From Mytilisepta virgata (Eukaryota > Mollusca > Bivalvia > Mytilida > Mytilidae): a stretch of DNA of 64,000 nucleotides. Location of the stretch: NCBI GenBank assembly GCA_028015205.1, contig CM051508.1:14340001-14404000 (forward strand), written 5' to 3'. Positions 57,304 through 64,000 of the stretch are shown piece by piece. The notes under the pieces were generated by a model. It made no database searches. It saw only the letters and a program-made list of their open reading frames with translations, and was not told where the DNA came from. The translations under genes and the position numbers were made by a program. The number at the start of each line of letters is the position of its first letter. Within the stretch, counting starts at the first letter, position 1.

Positions 57304-58311
57304 ATGCCAAGGTTAGACGCTGCTACCCGGAATATCGCTATCGGACGACTAGAGGCCGGAGAATCACAGAATGCTGTTGCTGTAACGTACAATGTTCATC
57401 GTAGCACAATTTCACGCCTTTGGGGACGCTACCTGCAGCTTGGTACTACGACAGATCGGCCACGTTCAGGGCGCCCGCGTGTTACAACCAGGGCGCAAGA
57501 TCGTTACATCAGACTTTTCCATCTGCGGAATAGGACTATTGCTGCAACAGAAACAGCTGTAAACGTCCCTGGGTTGCGCCGTATATCAGCACAGACAGTA
57601 CGCAATCGGTTACGTTCTCATGGATTGAGGGCAAGAAGACCTTACTTTGGAGCAACACTGAGACGCCAACACCGCCGAGCGAGGGTTAGATGGTGTACTA
57701 CAGTTCGTGCATGGAATTTACAGAACTGGAGAAGAGTATGGTTCAGCGATGAGTCACGTTTTCAACTGGAAAAGCGAGATGGTCGCATACGTGTGTATAG
57801 GCGCCGAAACGAACGTTTTGCGCAAAACTGTGTTGTGGAGAGAGACAATTTTTGCGGAGGCAGTGTTATGATGTGGGCCGCTATTTCTTATGCCAGAAAC
57901 ACACAGCTGATACATATCCAAGGCAATCTGAACGCTGTTAGGTATAGAGACGAAATTTTACGACCTCATTTATTGCCCGTAATTGACATTCGGAGAGAAA
58001 TTTTTCAGCACGACAATGCCCGACCACATACAGCACGTGTAACAGTAGACATTTTAGAACAACAGAATGTCAATGTGATCCGTTGGCCGTCACGATCACA
58101 AGATCTTAATCCAATTGAACATTTGTGGGATGAAGTGGATCGGCGCGTGCGCCAACGACAACCACCACCGCAAAATCTGCAACAATTACAGCAGGCACTT
58201 CAGTTTGAGTGGCAAAGGATACCGCGTGTTCGAACTCAGCGTTTAATTCAATCTATGCCAAGAAGAGTCGGGGCTGTGTTACAAGCAAATGGTGGACATA
58301 CCAGATATTGA
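57304..58311 (+). CDS. Tc1-type transposase, DD34E
   Basis: 335 residues, the usual Tc1 family length, with an ATG start 304 nt inside the left terminal repeat. Residues 1-50 form the first helix-turn-helix (SQNAVAVTYNVHRSTISRLW). An SGRPR hook lies at 55-59 and a second helix-turn-helix at about 60-108. The catalytic domain has WFSDESRF (Asp149), FQHDNARPHTA (Asp237) and NPIEHLWDEV (Glu272). The 34 residues between Asp237 and Glu272 define DD34E. A Gly-rich box (FCGGSVMMWAAIS) is present. The protein binds the terminal repeats and performs cut-and-paste transposition into TA in the nucleus (family knowledge). No stop or frameshift; all three catalytic residues are present. Confidence 0.95.
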   Translation: MPRLDAATRNIAIGRLEAGESQNAVAVTYNVHRSTISRLWGRYLQLGTTTDRPRSGRPRVTTRAQDRYIRLFHLRNRTIAATETAVNVPGLRRISAQTVRNRLRSHGLRARRPYFGATLRRQHRRARVRWCTTVRAWNLQNWRRVWFSDESRFQLEKRDGRIRVYRRRNERFAQNCVVERDNFCGGSVMMWAAISYARNTQLIHIQGNLNAVRYRDEILRPHLLPVIDIRREIFQHDNARPHTARVTVDILEQQNVNVIRWPSRSQDLNPIEHLWDEVDRRVRQRQPPPQNLQQLQQALQFEWQRIPRVRTQRLIQSMPRRVGAVLQANGGHTRY

Positions 58312-58469
58312 CAATTTATGAGTGATTTATTGACAATATGTGACAAACTGATATTCCAAGGTAAAAGAACTCATGAACAAGAAGTGTGCCAATTTTTGCA
58401 TTCCTGTGTAAATTATTTATATCATAAATTATGAAAATAATATATGAAGTAAATTTCCTATTTTCTGTA

Positions 58470-58495
58470 TGTTGCGTTTCTTTTTTGAGAGAGTA
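58470..58495 (-). repeat. Tc1 element right terminal inverted repeat
   Basis: Exact complement of 56975-57000, ending in TA. Confidence 0.95.
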
Positions 58496-58499
58496 TATT

Positions 58500-61430
58500 T
58501 ATTGACTGGGTATGAGAGGAATAGTATATTCATTGTCGCTAAGATACGAACTATTGCCCTCGAATATACAGGACAGACTTCTAGAATTCCAAAAGATTGC
58601 TTAGCAGATAACAAATGGGTCCCTTGTGAAACGGAATTTTTTCTATGATTCGAAATTTTAAGAGGTTAGAAATTTCACAATATATTTATTTCAAATTTCT
58701 ACTTTTATAAAACGGGAAATATTACATAAATACTCTTAATGTTTCATTTCAGGGAAATACATGTAGATGGTGTTTCTGGGAACAATGATCTTTCAATTGT
58801 CCTCGTTGCCATTAAATAGGTATATATTATCATTAATATGACCTACAGATCTCCAACCTATTAAAAATAAATAATAATTTCTCTTGATTTTCTTAAAATA
58901 AATGATAACTGATAAAGAACAAGTTTCTAAAAAACAAATTCCACATATCTGAATATCGCTCTTGGAGAGGTTTCAACAAATATTTGACAATTTAGCGTCT
59001 TACATGTCTTCAGACACTCAGAACCAAAACGAATTTTCTGCTGCAAGTGAGTTAATTATATAATATATTTCCTTTCATGTAGAGGGTTTTTAGTTCTGAG
59101 TGTCCTTCTTTGCAACATTCCAAGAAGTATTACAAAAAAGTTGGCAATTGATACAAATCGCCTCTATACAAGACCTCTACAGAAAACTTGAAAGTATTAA
59201 ATGATCAATTATAAATCATAAAAAACTTGGCAATTGATACAAATCGCCTCTATACATACCTCTTCAGAAAATTTGAATCTGTTAAATGATCGATCATAAT
59301 AGATTTGATGTATTGCATAAATTGTTTTGCGATAAAAATAGCTATACAGTTAAAAAATGTTAGTTACAAGTGACACAAATACAGGGGGGAGTGACCCTAC
59401 TTTATGTATCATTAATTTTTTCTGTCAAAGCCTTCTCTTATTGTAAAATCTCGTGACACTATTGTGGTAGCATAACAGCGACATACTGAGATCGGTTTGT
59501 TAGCCTTTGGCATAATTATATTGTACCTTCAAACTTTATTATCCCTAAATATGTTTATAACAGCTGATTCCGACGATGATAATTAACTATGTTCTCTAAC
59601 TTCCGGTGGACGGAAAGATGTCAATCTGACATTGACCGATTATTGAATATGTCAGTATTTACAACCCGTCAATTAGAGTAAAGTACATTTTTTATTTACG
59701 TTACTTTTTTCATTTCGTTATCAAATTATACTAGGTAATATTTAAACTTGTATTTCTTTACGACAATTTTTTAGTCACCATTTTTTTAAGGTAGGTATGT
59801 TTCATGGCTGTACAGAAAAGTCAAACAATACGTTATTCCAGACCTGTTATTATTCTGACGACCTTAATGATGCATAATTGGTATCCGATTTTATTTTCTG
59901 TTCGGAAATATATTATTCCTTGTAATAAGACATATGTGCCCAGTGAGAAAAGTCATGTCCTAGATTGATTTTTGTGCAATATTAGTGAGTGACAAGCGTG
60001 CAGATTGTAATAAGAAATTGTTTTTCGGAATGTTTCCTTCGGTCTAGACACCAGAGGTTAGAGAAAATGGAATCCAAACAGATTGATACAGTTATTAGGC
60101 TATCTATCATGTAATTAACGCGAACCAGATGAAGCTAATCCATAAAATTCTTTTTAGTTATTATCCGAATTATGTAATTGTCTAAGAAAATAATTTGACA
60201 CAAGTACTCTTCGAACAGAAATGATGCCAAAGAAATCCAACATGTGTTTTCGATTTTTCAATACTTCTTTAACACTATATGAAAATAAAAGGATATGGGG
60301 CATTTGTTAATGAAACAATATTACATTACACAGAACATAGCAAAGACTTAACTTCCGGAAATAGTTTCAGTTCCAACCCGCGGTGGTACCGGAACAGGAG
60401 CCGGATTTGGAAGATTGATTAAATCCAGCTGTATTCTGTAGGGAAAATGGTAGTATTCATTGTGTACTGAGCACATGTTTCCAAGTTGTCGGATGAATTA
60501 GGTGTATAAAAATGTGAAAAAAAAATGTTCGTCCAGGTGAAAGGGAAATTTTGACAGTTTTTCAACATTTTGTATTCACGGCACACAAAAAGGCGGCAAA
60601 GTACCAGTAACCATAGTTTTGTAAAGCTGGCTTAATAGAAAAGATGGTCATCATGCATTTTCAAATATATATTTCTGAATAGTACAATTTATTATGGAAG
60701 TACTTTACTTGATTATGAATGTTAAAACTGGGTTTTTGTTAAAAATCAGTGAAAATTTGAAATAAGTGTATAATTATCCCTAATGGCAAAATAAATACTA
60801 TCGTTTTCCCTTTGAATATCAGATATTGAGAAACATTATTAATCTCCATTAAGGAAGTCACCCTGGAGAGATAATGAAATATTCTCTTTTTTGTCTGAGA
60901 CTTCCAGAAATGTGTAGACTCTATAACAGGATACGGTTCCAATTTACCTTACGTATTTATCTACCCTCGTTGCCATCAGAAATGCACGCGCTATACAAAA
61001 AATGCACCCTTATACAAATGTATAATTGCTACATTTGTAGTTACTGGACCCAGACTACAGGTAAACGAAAATCATACGTCGTGCATAAAAACCTAAATCT
61101 GAACCCAGAACAAGAGTAAACGATATTTCTATTATAGCCTTAGATTATAAAACGCCATTTTCATTTCTCAGCCTTCATCAGCCCTAATTCATTATATCAA
61201 ACCGAGAGCCAAATATAACCGATAAAGACAGAGACATGAAAAATGACGTCATACAAAAAAATGTATGGTCTGTTTATCGTGTATTTTCGGAACATGCGAA
61301 CATTTACATGATGAAGGCGTGTCGTCAGCTAAGTTAGTGCGCATTCTTACAAAATAACAAGAAATGCCTTATATGTTTAGGTTTATCATCGTGTAAAAAC
61401 TAAGATTTTATTTTCACTATGACAATACAA
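58500..61430. other. Intergenic with one hairpin and one tandem duplication
   Basis: 59013-59105: GACACTCAGAACCAAAA faces TTTTAGTTCTGAGTGTC. 59134-59300: a unit of about 88 bp containing TTGGCAATTGATACAAATCG then CCTCTATACA is duplicated in tandem. No gene is supported. Confidence 0.5.
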
Positions 61431-61434
61431 TATT

Positions 61435-61589
61435 TAAGGATTCACCCTAATTTTGTTTCAGTCTATGAAGAAATAACCTCAATAACGCAGTGCACACTAA
61501 ATAACCCGTACCGGGTTATTTGAAAGTGTGCACCATGTGCATTGAGGTTGTTTCGCATAGACTGAAAAAAAAATTACAGTCAATCCTTA
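61435..61589. repeat. 155-bp inverted repeat (foldback)
   Basis: TAAGGATT at the left and AATCCTTA at the right bound arms that pair through TTTCAGTCTATG/CATAGACTGAAA, AACCTCAAT/ATTGAGGTT, GTGCACACT/AGTGTGCAC and AAATAACCCG/CGGGTTATTT, with only a 2-nt centre. A few bulges interrupt the arms. Confidence 0.88.
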
Positions 61590-63055
61590 TAATTTAGTTC
61601 CAACGGATGTTTTGACGTCTAAAACGCTGGGATTCGCTTGATAGTGAAAACGAAAATTTAGTCTATGATATGATAGACGAAAACATTTGACCGATCAAAT
61701 GACGCGTTATATCAAATATTAAATTATATAATAATATTAAATGTACATGTATTTTACTTCCTTCCACGCCCTCACTATAATGATTGACAATTAACGCTTA
61801 ATGAGAAAATATGTTTTTTTCCTGTAATTGTCCTTTTTAATTAAAACTAACATATTTCTAACAAATGACTCAAAAATAACAATTACTGTAGAAAAATCAG
61901 TTAATGAAGATTTCTTACTTATCTTTAATTACTATTCCCTACGTCAAAAAAATGTTATTTTCAATCGAGGAAAAGCCAGCTCATTACATAAAAGTACTAA
62001 AGCAATTATTGAAACGGGTCGAGTGCTATTAATGTTTATGACAGCTTAGAACTTTATCCTGCAAAACAGTTCAAAACACTATCCCATCAGAGAAAAACAT
62101 AATGTTCCCATTCAAAGTTTGAAACCAGATTTCTTATCTATTCTACATCAAAGACTTTTATTATAGTGGTTTGGTCTTAAAATTATGTATACAAAGAGTA
62201 TGGATTTTGCAGGATAAGTGTTAATTGTTTTGCCAATTATATTTTACTGTCAGGAAATTGTTTCCACATAATTTTAGTTTCAATTAAAACTATTGTTGAT
62301 TATTTCGTACGTTTTGTTGTTCTATGTATTTTGTGCCATTATATCTTTTGATACTATTAAGTAAAGTACACGATTTATTACATTATTGTGGAAAATCTTC
62401 CGTAAATTGTCAGTTAATAAAAACAAAAAGTCTAGACTGTTCAGAGAAGGTTGAATATTTAAAATCGAACATTTTTCTATTTTTTTTCCCTTTTTTCGTA
62501 AAAATTGATATTCCCATTTTGCAATTCAAATACATTTTTAAGCTATTCCCCTACATCTAAATATTTATCATTAACCCTGTCAAAATATTCGTTTTAAAAA
62601 TATTACAACAATATATAAACTGGTTTATTCTAAGGTAATCGGATAATTAAAAAAAAGAAAGGAAGGCACAGAATACGTAACGCCGAAAAGACGAGTCACA
62701 ATTTGCTATGCTAATTTCAAAAATGGTAAAAGTAGGCATACTAGGATGTTCAACTAACGCCAGGCGGAGCTTTTTTTCCGGAAGTTATTTGAAAACTGGG
62801 TTAAGAACTCTTTATCACCTATCTATAGATGATTTGGGTACCAGATACAATGTTAACAATTGATGTGTCCGCCCAGTGCTGCACCTAGCGTTAACTGAAG
62901 ATCCTAGGTATACCAGCAGGGGTTATTTAACAACAATCATGTTTAAAATATTTTTAAAAAAAACGATATCCAACAACCAAACATACTTTAAATGCATATA
63001 CAATGTATCACCTTACAAATTAACAAGGTCTTCTTCTTGAAAGTAAATTCATATA
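61590..63055. other. Intergenic; nothing recognised
   Basis: AT-rich, with no supported gene. Short open frames lack any recognisable pattern. Confidence 0.4.
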
Positions 63056-63059
63056 CAGG

Positions 63060-63370
63060 TTCATGTTCATACAACACACGCACACGCATAGGTGTTCGCT
63101 CAAAACTCACACGCATACGTTTTCGTTCAAAACACACACTCATGAGTGTTCGTTCAAAACACATACGCACATGTGTTCGTTCAAAACACACACGCATAGG
63201 TTCAAAACACATAGTAAATTTTCGTTCAAAACACAGACATAAATTTTCATTCAAAACACACAGACATAAATTTTCGTTCAAAACACACACTCATAGGTTT
63301 TCGTTCAAAAAACACACGCGTAGGTTTTCGTTCAAAACACACACGCATAGGTTTTCGTTCAAAACACAAC
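63060..63370 (+). repeat. Minisatellite, unit about 28 bp
   Basis: About eleven degenerate units of TTTTCGTTCAAAACACACAC then GCATAGG occur, with ACACAGACATAAA variants in the middle. Both strands stay open and give repetitive Phe-Arg-Ser-Lys-His or Cys-Phe-Glu-Arg peptides, a by-product of unit length and composition. Confidence 0.9.
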
Positions 63371-63420
63371 ACAGAAGCATGCAAAATATAGTAAAAGTAC
63401 TACTAAAGATTTCTCCATAA

Positions 63421-64000
63421 TTTGCCTTGACTTTCTTTTACTATTTTATCAAATAAAATAAGGTCTGGTACATTTAAATGGCAGTAAGACAATATAAAAA
63501 GAAAACCTTGATTTTGAAACTACTTCATCATAATGATATACTGTAGCCTTGTAATTTTGAGCTTTATAAGCTTTACGCTTTCCGATAATATAAAAACGGT
63601 ATAAACTAATATGTTTATGCAATTAATCAATAAATTTTTCCATAGAAATTTATTATTAATGAATGAGGTCTGTTATTTTTGACACTTCTATAAAATCAAA
63701 TCTATAAACTCTCCAAGATAACGCAGGAGTACGTTTGACATGCTGCAAATAAATCTTTGAGTTTTAATAGATAAAAGCGGACTCGTTTAGACATCTTTAT
63801 CACAAATATGGAAAAGTGTTAAAAGATCAAACGACGGATAATTTGCCGTCTGATTTATTTTATTTTATAAAATCAATACGTTTTATTTAGTGTATTGCAA
63901 TATGTTGTCGGTGCCAACGTAAGAAAATTAATCACAGTTATAGTACACGAGAGTCTATACTGTGTCCCCACAAGATATTAACTTTTTGTCAATGTCAAGA
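63421..64000. other. Intergenic to window end
   Basis: AT-rich; nothing recognised. Confidence 0.4.

Larger units (their letters stand above)
56975..58495 (+). mobile_element. Complete Tc1-type DNA transposon
   Basis: Terminal inverted repeats 56975-57000 and 58470-58495 are identical over 26 bp including the TA dinucleotides (CTCTCTCAAAAAAGAAACGC then AACA inside TA). The single transposase gene is uninterrupted. The interior is markedly more GC-rich than the flanks. Intact gene, identical termini and TA duplication point to a recent insertion, possibly by horizontal transfer, and to a potentially autonomous copy. Confidence 0.9.

Noticed and set aside
63060..63370. Possible CRISPR-like array because of regular short repeats.
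   Set aside because: Units are directly adjacent and degenerate without unique spacers of constant length, in a eukaryotic context. It is a minisatellite.

Overview
The window looks like AT-rich nuclear DNA of a bivalve mollusc, most likely a marine mussel (Mytilidae). Three things point there. It holds one spliced animal neurohormone-type GPCR with long introns. It is dense in dispersed repeats of the kinds common in mussels: tRNA-derived SINE-like copies, short inverted-repeat elements, and reverse-transcriptase fragments reading GIPMGTNCAP. It also contains hammerhead-ribozyme-like motifs, which have been described for mussel retroelements. The species assignment is inference from sequence character, not from a search.

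Host gene: the only host gene I can support is on the minus strand, about 4591-22660. It is a class A GPCR of the vasopressin/oxytocin (conopressin/cephalotocin-like) group. Exon 22660..21606 carries the N-terminus to TM6. Exon 4847..4591 carries ECL3, TM7 and the C-tail. The 16,758-bp intron between them joins in phase and sits between TM6 and TM7, as in vertebrate oxytocin/vasopressin receptor genes. A good 3' splice site at 22661-22663 implies at least one further 5' UTR exon upstream.

Intron contents (4848-21605): a nearly complete APE-type non-LTR retrotransposon in the same orientation as the receptor (about 6445-11192, ORF1 and ORF2 both open), SINE-like copies, a TTAA-flanked MITE, a hammerhead-like repeat, and a satellite of about 90 bp that abuts the splice donor.

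Right of the gene (22661-56970): a repeat mosaic with no host gene that I can support. It contains three more short inverted-repeat families, several long hairpins, a striking 804-bp foldback element built from variants of AATTCGTTATCACGAATT (40680-41483), a decayed Merlin/ISXO2-type transposase (about 39328-39666), decayed GIPMGTNCAP-type reverse transcriptases on both strands (about 47278-47950 and 49872-50790), and recent tandem duplications. A complete Tc1-type transposon lies at 56975-58495, with identical 26-bp termini (TA included) and an uninterrupted DD34E transposase of 335 residues. The last 5.5 kb holds hairpins and a minisatellite with a unit of about 28 bp.

The mobile elements are independent insertions, not a pathway. 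The only functional unit with a host role is the receptor gene. Nothing here is a clearly new system. The most unusual structures are the foldback element, the hammerhead-like repeat family and the intact Tc1-type transposon.
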